Both the position numbers and the translations under genes were made by a program. From Massilia antarctica (GTDB taxonomy: Bacteria; Pseudomonadota; Gammaproteobacteria; Burkholderiales; Burkholderiaceae_D): a stretch of 64,000 bases of DNA. The notes below the pieces were generated by a model that saw only the letters and a list, made by a program, of their open reading frames with translations, was not told the DNA's origin and searched no databases. The stretch lies in NCBI RefSeq assembly GCF_015689335.1, contig NZ_CP065053.1, forward strand, positions 1,364,001 through 1,428,000. Direction: 5' to 3'. This document shows positions 38,229 to 47,857 of the stretch, piece by piece; positions within the stretch are counted from its first letter, which is position 1, and the number at the start of each line of letters is the position of its first letter.

Positions 38229-38403
38229 TGCATTCCGGAAGCACACAAGGGCCCAGCCCGCCGCCTCCGTCCGGCGCCCACCCGGCGCCGCAACACCGCC
38301 CCCGTTTCACCCGGCCGCATCCCATGCATGGAGACAGATGGGATACCCGTGCCTCTACCTTCACTGTTGTGCATTCCACTACCAAAAACCATAAGGAAGC
38401 AAC

Positions 38404-40296
38404 ATGACATCACCTCGCAAATCGCCCCTGGTACGCTCGCTGATCGCCGCCGGCATCCTGTTCGGCGCCGCCGCCGGCCAGGCTGGCGCGGCCGCCTTCA
38501 ATGCCCCGGATACCTCGGTCCAGATGTTCCGCTGGAAGTGGAACGATATCGCGCGCGAGTGCACCAACTGGCTCGGCCCGCAGGGCTACGGCGCGGTCCA
38601 GGTATCGCCGCCGCAGGCCTCGGCCAGCCTGGGCACCTGGTGGGACATTTACCAGCCGGTCAACTTCACTTCGCTGGGCAGCAACATGGGGACCGAAGCC
38701 GAATTCCAGTCGATGATCACGACCTGCCACGCCGCCAGGGTGCGCGTGTATGCGGACGTGGTGGTCAACCACATGGCGGCCGGCGCCGGCACCGCCACCA
38801 ACGGGTCGGCCTGGAACGCCGCCACGCTGAGCTACCCCAACTTCAGCGGCCAGGATTTTCATCCGGCCTGCGACATCCAGGGCGGCGACTACGGCTCGCC
38901 GGGCAACCGCAACGGCGTGATCAACTGCCGCCTGAGCGGCTTGCCCGACCTCAAGTCCGAGAGCAGCTACGTCCAGGGCCAGGTGCGCATCTTCTTCAAC
39001 AAGCTGGTGGCGATGGGTGTGGACGGCCTGCGCATCGACGCGGCCAAGCACATGGCGCCAGGCGACATCGGCGCCATCCTGGCAGGCACCAACCGCACCA
39101 CCACCTCGGGCGAAGCGCTGTGGCTCACGCAAGAGGTCATCCCCGATAACAACGTGGTGCGCTCGGGCTACTTCGGCAATGGCACCCTGAACGAATTCCA
39201 GTACGCGTACGCGCTCAAAGCCGTGTTCCGCAACGAAAACGGCGCGAGTCTGGCGCAAATCCGCAGCATCATGGGCACGCCGGGCAACTGGGGCGGGACC
39301 TGGGGCTTCGTGCCGGGCGACAAGGCGACTGTGTTCGTCAACAACTGGGACACCGAACGCAACGGCAGTTCTCTGGTGGCCAGCAACTATGTGGCGGGGC
39401 AGGTCAACGATACCCAGGGCAGCAAGCGCTACGACCTGGCCAATATCTTCATGCTGGCGTGGCCGTACGGGCATGCGCAGGTGCACTCCGGCTTTCGCTT
39501 CAACAGCTACGACCAGGGCCCGCCGGCGGCCAGCCCCTTCGATGCGAACGGCAATCCACTGATCAATCAATCGTGGGATTTCATCCACCGCTGGTCCGAC
39601 ATTGCGAATATGGTGGCCTTCCGCGCGGCCACGTCCGGCCAGGGTATCGATCAATTCGTCAACGGCACCCCGAACCAGATTGCGTTTGCGCGCGGCAGCA
39701 AGGGCTTTGTCGCCATCAACAATGACGGGGCGGCGTGGAATGCATCCCTGCAAACCTTGCTGCCGGCGGGGACGTACTGCAATGTCGTGACAGGCAAGCT
39801 CAATGCCGCGCAGACAGCGTGCAGCGGCGACAGTGTAACGGTGGGCAGCAATGGCATCGTCAGCGTGAGCATTCCGGGCAACGGCGGCGCCAGCGTGCCG
39901 GCGCTGGCCTTGCATGTGAATCAGAAGGTCAGCGGCGGCGGTGGCGGGACCACGCCGCCAGCGTGCAGCACCGTGGCGGTGACCTTCCGCGTGGCCAATG
40001 CGAATACGGTGCCGGGACAGAACGTGCATGTGACGGGCAAGCGCAACGAACTGGGCAACTGGAGCGCGACCAACGGCAACCAGCTGGCGATCGAAGGCAG
40101 CGGCGCCAATGCGGCGTGGTCGCGCACCTTGCAATTGCCGCCGTCAACCGCGATCGAGTACAAATTCCTCAAGCATGGCGCGGTGGCGGATGTGTGGGAA
40201 CGCAACCAGGCCAGCGCCAGCGGCAATCGCCAGGCCACCAGTCCGGCGTGCGGAGCGCCGGCGCTGGTGCTCGATGCGGGCAGTTTCGCGTTTTAA
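38404..40296 (+). CDS. Secreted alpha-amylase (GH13) with CBM20 starch-binding domain
   Basis: Hydrolyses internal alpha-1,4 bonds of starch outside the cell. 630 residues: signal peptide (about 1-30), a GH13 barrel and a C-terminal CBM20 (about 525-630; STVAVTFRVANANTVPGQNVHVTG, GNW, IEYKFLKHG, WERN) after a GGGGG linker. Catalytic residues: nucleophile D212 in GLRIDAAKH, acid/base E244 in WLTQEV, and D316 in VNNWDTERNG, a form also seen in actinobacterial-type amylases. VYADVVVNHM is conserved region I. Monocistronic, under a promoter with a paired palindrome. Confidence 0.95.
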   Translation: MTSPRKSPLVRSLIAAGILFGAAAGQAGAAAFNAPDTSVQMFRWKWNDIARECTNWLGPQGYGAVQVSPPQASASLGTWWDIYQPVNFTSLGSNMGTEAEFQSMITTCHAARVRVYADVVVNHMAAGAGTATNGSAWNAATLSYPNFSGQDFHPACDIQGGDYGSPGNRNGVINCRLSGLPDLKSESSYVQGQVRIFFNKLVAMGVDGLRIDAAKHMAPGDIGAILAGTNRTTTSGEALWLTQEVIPDNNVVRSGYFGNGTLNEFQYAYALKAVFRNENGASLAQIRSIMGTPGNWGGTWGFVPGDKATVFVNNWDTERNGSSLVASNYVAGQVNDTQGSKRYDLANIFMLAWPYGHAQVHSGFRFNSYDQGPPAASPFDANGNPLINQSWDFIHRWSDIANMVAFRAATSGQGIDQFVNGTPNQIAFARGSKGFVAINNDGAAWNASLQTLLPAGTYCNVVTGKLNAAQTACSGDSVTVGSNGIVSVSIPGNGGASVPALALHVNQKVSGGGGGTTPPACSTVAVTFRVANANTVPGQNVHVTGKRNELGNWSATNGNQLAIEGSGANAAWSRTLQLPPSTAIEYKFLKHGAVADVWERNQASASGNRQATSPACGAPALVLDAGSFAF

Positions 40297-40360
40297 CTGG
40301 TGACGCAATGGGCGCAAGGCGAGCGATCCACCTCGTCGCTTCCGCGCAGATCCACCACCT

Positions 40361-40400
40361 CGTCGCCCCCGCGCCAAGGCGGCACTCGGCGGGGGCGACG
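40361..40400 (+). terminator. Long GC-rich hairpin after the amylase gene
   Basis: Perfect 12-bp stem CGTCGCCCCCGC / GCGGGGGCGACG with a 16-nt loop, 65 bp past the stop. No T tract, so it may be a transcript-stabilising stem or repeat rather than a classical terminator. Confidence 0.5.
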
Positions 40401-40513
40401 TTAATGGGCGGGGACGACGATGGGGCTGAGGCTCGATCCGTACGGCAACAGCGCGTAGGGAAAGAGTTCTCTTCTGTAGAATCGCCCCACTCCCCTACCC
40501 GCCGATACGCTCC

Positions 40514-41818
40514 ATGACGACTACCCATTGGTTTATCCTGATCGGCTGCCTGATGCTGGCGCGGGGCTTGATGGCGACCAGTATTTCGCGCCTGCCGTTC
40601 ACTTCGGCCATCGTCTACCTTGGTGTCGGCCTCGTCCTGGGCCCCATGGTGCTGGGCATCTTTTCCTTCAGTCCCGTCGAGCAATCGCACCTGCTCGAAA
40701 CCCTCACCGAAATCGCCGTGCTCGTGTCCCTGTTCTCGGCCGGCGTGAAAATGCCGGTGCCGATCTCGCGCCAGCGCTGGATGCCAGCCATCCGCCTGGC
40801 CTGGGTGTCGATGAGCCTGAGCGTGGGTCTGATCGCCGCCTTCTGCTACTTCGTGCTGGGCTTGCCGCTGGGCGCCGGCGTGCTGCTCGGCGCCATCCTC
40901 GCCCCCACCGATCCGGTCCTGGCCACCGACGTCCAGGTGCGCCATCCCGACGACCGCGACAGGCTGCGCTTCACCCTCACCTGCGAAGCGGGCATGAACG
41001 ATGGCTCGGCCTTTCCCTTCGTGATGCTCGGTCTTGGCCTGCTCGGGGCCTACGACCTGGGCGGCATGGGCTGGCGCTGGGTGCTGGTCGACGTGCTGTG
41101 GGCCACCCTGGCCGCGATCGCCATCGGCACCCTCGGCGGCGCGGCGCTGGGCCGGCTTGGCTGGATGCTGCGCGGCAAAGATCCCAAGCACGAGGTGCTC
41201 GACGACCTCGTCGGACTGGGCTTGATCGCCGTCGTCTACGGCCTGAGCGTGATTTTCGTTGCCTGGGGCTTTTTGGCCGTGTTTTTCGCCGGTGTGGCCC
41301 TGCGCCAGACCGAACTGGTGTTGTCGGGCGCCCACAAGGACCGCCAGGGCTTGCTGGTGCCCGAACGCAGCAAGGACGATCCGGGCGCTGCGGCGACGCC
41401 AGCCGACCTGCCGCTCACCGTCAGCGCCGAGTCGCTGGTGTTCAAGGAGCATCTGGAAAGGCTGTCCGAACTGACCCTGGTCCTGCTGCTCGGCGGCATG
41501 GTGTCGCTGCACGACTGGAACTGGCGCAGCATCGGCACGGCCCTGTTCCTGTTCGTCGTGGCAAGGCCGCTGAGCGTGATGATCGGCCTGCTTGGCTCGG
41601 ACAGTTCGATGCGCATCCGCGGCATCACCGCCTGGTTCGGCGTGCGCGGCATCGGCTCCCTGTATTACCTGATGTACGCCCTCAACCACGGCTTGCCGGT
41701 CTCGCTGTCGCGCGAGTTGATCCAGATCACGATCGTTGCCATCATGCTCTCCATCGTGGTGCACGGCACCAGCGTCAAGCCACTGCTCGACCGCTTCTGG
41801 CGCAAAAAACAGACATAA
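40514..41818 (+). CDS. CPA1-type cation/proton antiporter
   Basis: 434-residue inner-membrane protein with about 12 hydrophobic helices. Family marks: ion-site LLGAILAPTDPVLATDVQ, CEAGMNDGSAFPFVML, FFAGVALRQTEL and a late GVRGIGSLYYLMYAL. It exchanges Na+ or K+ for protons, helping pH and salt balance; the ion cannot be told from sequence. A cytoplasmic loop (about 275-310) separates the two halves. No clear ribosome site before ATG 40514. Confidence 0.9.
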   Translation: MTTTHWFILIGCLMLARGLMATSISRLPFTSAIVYLGVGLVLGPMVLGIFSFSPVEQSHLLETLTEIAVLVSLFSAGVKMPVPISRQRWMPAIRLAWVSMSLSVGLIAAFCYFVLGLPLGAGVLLGAILAPTDPVLATDVQVRHPDDRDRLRFTLTCEAGMNDGSAFPFVMLGLGLLGAYDLGGMGWRWVLVDVLWATLAAIAIGTLGGAALGRLGWMLRGKDPKHEVLDDLVGLGLIAVVYGLSVIFVAWGFLAVFFAGVALRQTELVLSGAHKDRQGLLVPERSKDDPGAAATPADLPLTVSAESLVFKEHLERLSELTLVLLLGGMVSLHDWNWRSIGTALFLFVVARPLSVMIGLLGSDSSMRIRGITAWFGVRGIGSLYYLMYALNHGLPVSLSRELIQITIVAIMLSIVVHGTSVKPLLDRFWRKKQT

Positions 41819-41920
41819 ACCGCCGCGTTGCCGCACACATGCGCCAAGCCAAACCGCACGCGCGGGCCAGGCCTACAATCGAACTCCTCCCCAGTGTTTT
41901 TCCACGAGGCGGTGACGGCC

Positions 41921-42589
41921 ATGGCTACCTTTTCCATTGCATCGACCGCGGCGCTGACAGCCGCGCTGACCCTTTCCTGCGGCGCCGCGCTGGCCCAGGC
42001 GCGCTTGCCGGCGGACGACCTGGCGCGCTTCGGCGTGGACGACAGCAGCTGGTTGTCGGAAGCGCCGCACTACTACGCGGGCGCGGCTACGCGCATCCCC
42101 TCTTCCGGATTCACCCGCGCCACGGGCCTGAGCACCAGCGTCTGGTGGGGCATGGCCAACAGCAACGCCACGAATTACTCGGTGGGCGGCATCGTGCTCA
42201 TGTTCGGACAGGATGCGCTGCCCGGCGCACCGGTCGAAATCGCGCGCCTGCTGGCACAGCGCGCTCTGGCCGTCACGCCGGCGGCCACCTCGACCTGCAT
42301 GGTGCCCTGGCTGCAGTGCGCCGCCTTTGGCACCTTGGAAACGCGCATGCGGGCGCAATATGCCTTCCTCAACGGCGAGCGCGCCAGCGACGACACAATG
42401 GAAGGCCGGCGCAGCTTCGTGCATGCGCTCAGCGCCGGCATGCGCCTCGACTTCCCCTACACGCGCACGGCCGGACACGGGCCCTGGTTCGTGCAACTGC
42501 GGGCCACGCGCCGCTCGTCCGCGTTCAAAAGCGCGCTGCCCAGGCCGCGGCGCGGGGGCGTCTCGCTGACCATCGGCACCGAGTTCTGA
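41921..42589 (+). CDS. Secreted protein of unknown function
   Basis: 222 residues. Signal peptide MATFSIASTAALTAALTLSCGAALAQA; a GTG at 41912 is another possible start. Mature part about 195 residues with YYAGAATRIPSSGFTRATGLSTSVWWGMAN, a Cys pair (TCMVPWLQC) and a beta-rich C terminus ending in Phe (SLTIGTEF), which hints at an outer-membrane or surface location. No family recognised. Followed 37 bp later by a lipoprotein gene. Confidence 0.7.
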   Translation: MATFSIASTAALTAALTLSCGAALAQARLPADDLARFGVDDSSWLSEAPHYYAGAATRIPSSGFTRATGLSTSVWWGMANSNATNYSVGGIVLMFGQDALPGAPVEIARLLAQRALAVTPAATSTCMVPWLQCAAFGTLETRMRAQYAFLNGERASDDTMEGRRSFVHALSAGMRLDFPYTRTAGHGPWFVQLRATRRSSAFKSALPRPRRGGVSLTIGTEF

Positions 42590-42626
42590 TCTATACTTGT
42601 TGGCATTACTCCACAGGAAAGCGATC

Positions 42627-43070
42627 ATGCGCAGGTTCTGGATTTTACTGACGCCGCTGCTCCTGGCCGGCTGCATCAAGAGCTCGGCCAGCTACTACAT
42701 CGACGACGGCAACAACGACCACGTCATTACCGTGCGCGCGGAGCAGGAGTACTTCTGGAAAAAAGAAATCACCCTGACCCTGGTCGCCGCGCACATGCCG
42801 GAATGCCAACGCGTATTTCCCATGTCCAAGGTGCCGGTCCACGATGTGTCGGTCGAGCTGTTCTCGAACGGCGACGATGTGTACACGGTGCGCTCCGGCA
42901 CGGAAGTGATGCAGGTCGATACGCTCAGCTGCGCCTTGCTGGCCGAACCGCCGCCCAAGGCATTGGGACAGCCGGTCGGCACCTTTTTCCTCGATGAAAA
43001 GAAAATGACGTTTGAAAAGGCCGCGACGCCGCACGCGCCAGCGCCAGGCACTGCCGGCGCTGGCGGCTGA
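42627..43070 (+). CDS. Small lipoprotein of unknown function
   Basis: 147 residues. Lipobox in MRRFWILLTPLLLAGCIKSS; AGGA lies before ATG 42627. The mature part has two Cys (PECQRVFP, TLSCALL) that may pair, then a Pro/Ala-rich tail. No family recognised. Likely co-transcribed with the upstream secreted protein. Confidence 0.75.
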   Translation: MRRFWILLTPLLLAGCIKSSASYYIDDGNNDHVITVRAEQEYFWKKEITLTLVAAHMPECQRVFPMSKVPVHDVSVELFSNGDDVYTVRSGTEVMQVDTLSCALLAEPPPKALGQPVGTFFLDEKKMTFEKAATPHAPAPGTAGAGG

Positions 43071-43101
43071 ACATGATGCGCTGACGCCGCAGCAGGCGCC
43101 G

Positions 43102-43425
43102 TCAGTGCCGGCCCAGCACCTTGTGCAGGGTGGCAACGGTGGCGGGCCGGCCGATGCGCTCCAGCGCCGCCTCCAGCAGCATTGGTTCACCCGGCCGCAG
43201 CGCCGTCCACTGCGTGAAATATTCGTGCACCGTGCGCCAGGGCGGAAACCCTTCCGGCACGCCGCGCCAGGCGCTGCCGCTTTCCAGAAAATACAGTACC
43301 GCGCAAAACACATCGTACAGATCGTGCTTGCGCGGACGTGTCCTGCGGCGCGCGGCTTCCAGCATGCCGCGCACCGCCTCAAACTCCTCATGCGAAACGT
43401 CGCTTGCGAACTCAGGTCGGGCCAT
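43102..43425 (-). CDS. IS5-type transposase N-terminal (DUF4096) orphan
   Basis: 107 residues from ATG 43425 (MARPEFASDV). HDLYDVFCAVLYFLESGSAWRGVPEGFPPWRTVHEYFTQW matches the DUF4096 region that starts IS5/IS402-like transposases. No DDE catalytic part follows, and no terminal repeats were found. Either a remnant or a retained small protein. Confidence 0.75.
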   Translation of the reverse strand: MARPEFASDVSHEEFEAVRGMLEAARRRTRPRKHDLYDVFCAVLYFLESGSAWRGVPEGFPPWRTVHEYFTQWTALRPGEPMLLEAALERIGRPATVATLHKVLGRH

Positions 43426-43480
43426 CGTCGTTAACCTCAAATCTTGTTTGAGGGTCTGATCTGGAACAGGTTCCCTAAAT

Positions 43481-44884
43481 TTATTCCTTGACTCGTTCTA
43501 GTAAGATCTGCTTAAGTTTTTGCTTAAATTTTTCAACTTGCTCGTTGGAACCGTTGAACGACGCCAGCTTGTCCAGCATGCGCGCAAGCTGGGTGCCGTT
43601 GCGGCGGAAGTTGGCATCGGCCATGGCCTCCACCTCGGGCAGCAGCGCGCCCGCGAGGCGGCCGATGCGGGCCGCGTCGTCCGGCCCCGCATCGATCAGC
43701 GCCAGCAGCAAGGTAGCGCCCCATTGCAGGCGCGTGGCCGGGCCGATGGCCTGTTCCCAGGCTTGTTGGTACCAGTCGAGCATGGCAGGCACATCGCCAC
43801 GTTGTCTGGCAACGGCGGCCAGGTTGTGCATGAAATAGAAAGGCGCGTGCGAGCCGGGCAGCGCGGCGCGCAGGACGGCCTCGGCCTCCTCCAGCAGGCC
43901 GGCGTCGGCCAGCGCGCCGGCCGCGGTATTGACCACGTAATGGCGCAGCGCGCTCTCTTGCGCGGCCGCCAAGGCACTGGCGATGCGCTCGCGCAGCAGT
44001 GCGTCCAGGCCGGCGACGGGGCCGCCCAGGCGCGCCATGCGCACCCGCACGCGCAGGGCCGCCAACTGGTCGGCCCGGTCCAGCTGCGCCGACGACACCA
44101 GCTGCTCCAGCGCGCCTGACCATGCCGCGCTCAACACCATGCGCTGTTCCGCCTGCGGCGCCGTCAGCGCACGCACCAGCTCGACCGCGTAATTGCTCAC
44201 CAGATCGGCCTGCGCCAGCACCGCTTGCGGGTCGGCCAGGGTGCGCAGCAGCATGTCGAGGCCGTCGCGGGGGGCAGGACCGGCCTTGGACAACACGGCG
44301 GCATGCAGCGCGTGCCAGGCCAGCCGCGATGCCGACTCCGGTTCGTCGCAGGCATCGCGCAAGGCGACCAGGGTGGCGCCCAGGTCGCGCCCGGCCAACA
44401 ACTGGTCTTCATCGGTATCCCAGGAATAACCAGCGAGCAGGCGCCATTCGTCGGCCGCCAGGACGCGCTGGCCCGACAAGGCATCGCGCAGCGACTGCGC
44501 CGCCGTGAACGGCGCCGTCAGCGCCAGTTGCAGCAGGTGAAGAAAGCGCGGCGCCGCCAGTTCGCACGGCAGGCGCGTGATCTCGGCGCCATCCGGGCGG
44601 TACAGCACCAGGGTCGGGTAGCTGCGCAGATGCAGGCGCTCGGCCGCACCTTGCGCGCCGGCGGCATCGCCATCGATGTGCAGCGCCACGAACCCCGACG
44701 CCAGCGCGCCAAAGACGGGCTGGGACAACACCGCCGCCTTGAGCCGGTTGCACGGCGGACACCACACGGCGCCCCAGTACAGGAACACCGGCTTGCCATC
44801 GGCGCGGGCCTGGGCAAACGCCGACTCCGGATCAAGATGCCAGCCGATGACGGTGCTTGTCTGCGCGTTGGCATCGTTCGCCAT
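43481..44884 (-). CDS. Thioredoxin-fold protein with helical repeat C-terminal half
   Basis: 467 residues starting MANDANAQTS; no signal peptide, so cytoplasmic. The N-terminal 110 residues are a thioredoxin domain with active site WCPPC in FLYWGAVWCPPCNRLK and the cis-Pro region SYPTLVLY. The long remainder is Ala/Leu-rich helical, like TPR-type repeats (LLEEAEAVLRAAL; YQQAWEQAIG). Probably a disulfide reductase or thiol sensor with a protein-binding platform. Possible divergent promoter shared with the asmA-like gene. Confidence 0.85.
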   Translation of the reverse strand: MANDANAQTSTVIGWHLDPESAFAQARADGKPVFLYWGAVWCPPCNRLKAAVLSQPVFGALASGFVALHIDGDAAGAQGAAERLHLRSYPTLVLYRPDGAEITRLPCELAAPRFLHLLQLALTAPFTAAQSLRDALSGQRVLAADEWRLLAGYSWDTDEDQLLAGRDLGATLVALRDACDEPESASRLAWHALHAAVLSKAGPAPRDGLDMLLRTLADPQAVLAQADLVSNYAVELVRALTAPQAEQRMVLSAAWSGALEQLVSSAQLDRADQLAALRVRVRMARLGGPVAGLDALLRERIASALAAAQESALRHYVVNTAAGALADAGLLEEAEAVLRAALPGSHAPFYFMHNLAAVARQRGDVPAMLDWYQQAWEQAIGPATRLQWGATLLLALIDAGPDDAARIGRLAGALLPEVEAMADANFRRNGTQLARMLDKLASFNGSNEQVEKFKQKLKQILLERVKE

Positions 44885-45008
44885 GATCCTGCCCCAAGTG
44901 TGTGGAAAATGGCGAAAGTATATCGAAAACAGGGGCACCCGGCGAAGGGGATCCCGGCGGGTCTGCCCGGTGCTACACTCGACGCCTTTCCCGCCTCCGA
45001 GTTTCGTC

Positions 45009-46901
45009 ATGCAAGCACGCATCAGGATCGCCGTCATCGCGCTGGGCGCCACCGTGCTGGTGCTGGGTAGCGCCCTCGGCATCCTGGCGGCCCGCTTCGA
45101 CCCGAACGCCTACAAGAGCGCCATCGTCGAGCGGGTGCGCGAGAAAACCCACCGCACCCTGGCCATCGGCGGCGATATCCGGCTGGCCGTGTATCCGCGT
45201 CTCGGCGTACACCTCGGCAAGGCGAGCTTGTCGGAACTGGGCGGCACGGGCGAATTCGCCGCGCTCGACAGCGTGCGCCTGTCGTTCGCGCTGGTGCCGC
45301 TGCTGCTGCGCCAGGAAGTGGTGATCGACCGCATCGAACTGCGCGGCATGCGCGCTACCGTGGTGCGCCAGGCCGATGGCAGCATGAACATCGACGACCT
45401 GACCGCCGCGCGCAGCAAGTCCGGCGAGGGTGCCGGCGCGTCCGGGAACGCCGGCGCCGGACCGGCCCGCATCCGTTTCGCCGTCGACAGCATCCGGGTC
45501 GACAACGCCCATCTGCGCTTCGACGACCGCAAGGCCGCAAGGATCGTTGACATCGCCCGCCTGAACATCGATTCCGGCCCGATCGCGCACGGCGTGCCGA
45601 GCCGGGTCGCGCTGTCGGCCAATATCGGCGTCGACAAGCCGGCCCTCAACACCGTGCTGATTTTCGAGAGCGGCTTTTCGCTCGACCGCGATACGCGCCG
45701 GGTGGCGATGACGGAACTCGACGCCAATCTCGACCTGTCGAGCCGGGCCGGCATCGAATCGCGCGCCAAACTGAAAGGCAGCATCGAGATCGACTTCGGC
45801 AAGGAAGCGATCGCCGCCGCGCTCAAGGGCAAGATCGACGATAGCGCGGTCAGCGGCAAGGGCGCATTGCGCGACGGCATGCTGCAGCTCGACATCGATA
45901 TCGACCGCCTCGATATGGCGCGCTATCTGCCGCGCGCGGCCGCGCCGGGCGCGGTTGCGGCCGACACCGGCCCCGTACCGGACCAGCCCATCGACCTGTC
46001 GTCCCTGGCCCGGCTGCGCGCCAGCGGCACCCTGCAAGTGGGCGAACTGACGGCCGGCGGCCTGCGTGCCGCGAATGTGCACGCGGTGTTGCTGGCCGAT
46101 GGCGGCAAGACCAGCATCAAGCCGCTCTCGGCCACCTTGTACGGCGGCAACGGCATCGGCTCGCTGAGCCTCGATTTCACGGACGATGCCAGCAAGCCGC
46201 GCATGGCGCTGGTGCAGGACTTGCGTGGCGTCTCGCTCGGCGCGCTACTGTTCGACGCAAGCGGCAAGACGCCGCTCACGGGACGCGGCGACGTGCGGCT
46301 CGACTTGGCCACGCAAGGCGCCAGCACGATGGCCCTGCGCGAGGCGCTTGGCGGCACGGCGGCGCTGCGGCTGCGCGACGGCGTCATCGGCGGCATCGAC
46401 CTGGGCCGGCTGGTGCGCGAAGCGAAGGCGGCCGCTGGTGTGGGCAGCGGCGCCGAGTCGACCGGCTTCAGCGAGCTGAGCGCGACTTTCCGCATCGATG
46501 GCGGCGTGGCCCGCAGTACCGATTTGTCGGCGAGCACGCCGCTGTTGGGCATCGGCGGCGAAGGCCAGGTCGACCTTGCGCACGAAACCATCGATGCGCG
46601 CTTGAGTTGCACCGTGGTAGCGAGCCCCGGCGGCCAGGATGGCCCCGCCGCCGCTAGCCTGGGCGGGCTGACGGTGCCGGTGGCGCTGAGCGGTCCGCTG
46701 GCCAGGATGGCATGGCAGGTCGACGTGGCGGCGCTGAGCGGCGAGGCGGCGCAAAAGATGCGCGCGCCCATGCCGAGTGGCGCCAAGGAAAAATTGAAAG
46801 ACCGGGTCACGAAAGACCGGGTCACGAAGGACCGGGTCGCGAAGGACCGGGTCGCGAAAGACCGGGTGAAGGACGTGCTCGGTGGACTGTTTCCGCGCTA
46901 A
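45009..46901 (+). CDS. AsmA family protein
   Basis: 630 residues. One N-terminal transmembrane helix (RIAVIALGATVLVLGSALGIL), then a large periplasmic part with the AsmA pattern (FDPNAYKSAIVERVREKTHRTLAIGGDI at the start, TRLDLATQGAS-type and GRLVREAKAA segments near the end). Members of this AsmA/TamB-type group are linked to lipid or outer-membrane homeostasis. The C terminus carries five 15-bp repeats encoding KDRVT/KDRVA, an unusual basic tail. Single gene, opposite to the thioredoxin-fold gene. Confidence 0.9.
   Translation: MQARIRIAVIALGATVLVLGSALGILAARFDPNAYKSAIVERVREKTHRTLAIGGDIRLAVYPRLGVHLGKASLSELGGTGEFAALDSVRLSFALVPLLLRQEVVIDRIELRGMRATVVRQADGSMNIDDLTAARSKSGEGAGASGNAGAGPARIRFAVDSIRVDNAHLRFDDRKAARIVDIARLNIDSGPIAHGVPSRVALSANIGVDKPALNTVLIFESGFSLDRDTRRVAMTELDANLDLSSRAGIESRAKLKGSIEIDFGKEAIAAALKGKIDDSAVSGKGALRDGMLQLDIDIDRLDMARYLPRAAAPGAVAADTGPVPDQPIDLSSLARLRASGTLQVGELTAGGLRAANVHAVLLADGGKTSIKPLSATLYGGNGIGSLSLDFTDDASKPRMALVQDLRGVSLGALLFDASGKTPLTGRGDVRLDLATQGASTMALREALGGTAALRLRDGVIGGIDLGRLVREAKAAAGVGSGAESTGFSELSATFRIDGGVARSTDLSASTPLLGIGGEGQVDLAHETIDARLSCTVVASPGGQDGPAAASLGGLTVPVALSGPLARMAWQVDVAALSGEAAQKMRAPMPSGAKEKLKDRVTKDRVTKDRVAKDRVAKDRVKDVLGGLFPR
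46797..46871 (+). repeat. Five 15-bp tandem repeats in the asmA-like gene
   Basis: Units AAAGACCGGGTCACG with minor changes (ACG to GCG, AAA to AAG), encoding KDRVT KDRVT KDRVA KDRVA KDRVK. In frame. Confidence 0.95.
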
Positions 46902-47023
46902 CAGCGCTATAGGTGGCAGGCACACTACGGCGCCGCATTTTGTTGAGCAAACCCGAACCGCCGGGCTGGGCTTTGGGATAGCGTCGGAGATAGCAAACCC
47001 CAGCAAACACATCGGGAGGATAT

Positions 47024-47842
47024 ATGTTCGGCAGCACTGTCCTTGAAGTTGCGGTTGGCCTGACTTTTTGCTACGCGACGGTAGCATTGATTGTCAGCAC
47101 GGTGCAGGAAGCGCTGGCCTCGGCGCTGAAACTGCGCGCACGCGGGCTGCTCGAAGGCATCAAGAGCATGCTCAACGATCCGGATTTCACGGCCTTGGCG
47201 CGCGCCCTGTACGCCCATGCGCTGGTCAATCCGCACAGCGACCCGGCCAATCCCGGGCAGGAACACATCGGGACCAAGCCCTCGTACATCAAGCCCGAGC
47301 ATTTCGCGATCGCCCTGATCGACACCATCGGGTCGATTCCGGGCGACTACGACCAGCTCGGGCGCGACATCGATGCCCTGACCGATCCGCAGATCAAGCG
47401 CGCGCTGCAAGGCATTTACCAGCGCGCCGGGGGCGACATGGCACGCTTTCAGGCATCGGTGGAAGGCTGGTTCGACACGGCGATGGACAGGGTGTCCGGC
47501 CTCTACAAACGGCGCGCGATGGTGATGAGCGTGCTGCTGTCCTTGCTGCTGGCGGGTCTGTTCAACATCGACAGCATCCACCTGTTCAGGACCTTGTGGG
47601 CGCATCCCTCCCTGGCGGCCCAGATCGGCGCGGCCCCGGCCCCCCTGAACCCGCAGGCGCTGCAGATGCTGTGGACCTTGCCGATTGGCTGGGAACAGTT
47701 TCCGCCGGCCCTGAACCGGGACTTCGCGCTCAGTGTCGCGGGCTGGGCATTGACCGCCTCGACCGCGCTGTTCGGCGCCCCGTTCTGGTTCGACCTGATG
47801 AAGCGCACGGTCCAGGTACGCGGTACCGGACCCAAGCCCTAG
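47024..47842 (+). CDS. Membrane protein of unknown function
   Basis: 272 residues with GGAGG seven bases before the ATG. N-terminal membrane helix (VLEVAVGLTFCYATVALIVSTVQEALASAL), a soluble central part, a second helix (MVMSVLLSLLLAGLFNI) after GLYKRRAM, and a hydrophobic segment near the end (AGWALTASTALFGAPFWFDL). No signal of enzyme activity. The pattern recurs in hypothetical membrane proteins; I cannot name a family. Confidence 0.8.
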   Translation: MFGSTVLEVAVGLTFCYATVALIVSTVQEALASALKLRARGLLEGIKSMLNDPDFTALARALYAHALVNPHSDPANPGQEHIGTKPSYIKPEHFAIALIDTIGSIPGDYDQLGRDIDALTDPQIKRALQGIYQRAGGDMARFQASVEGWFDTAMDRVSGLYKRRAMVMSVLLSLLLAGLFNIDSIHLFRTLWAHPSLAAQIGAAPAPLNPQALQMLWTLPIGWEQFPPALNRDFALSVAGWALTASTALFGAPFWFDLMKRTVQVRGTGPKP

Positions 47843-47857
47843 GGCCAAGGCCCGCCG

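Noticed and set aside
39343..39360. Amylase NNWD in place of the usual NHD
   Set aside because: At first it seemed a missing active-site His, but NWDTER is, as far as I recall, normal for the actinobacterial-type amylase group.
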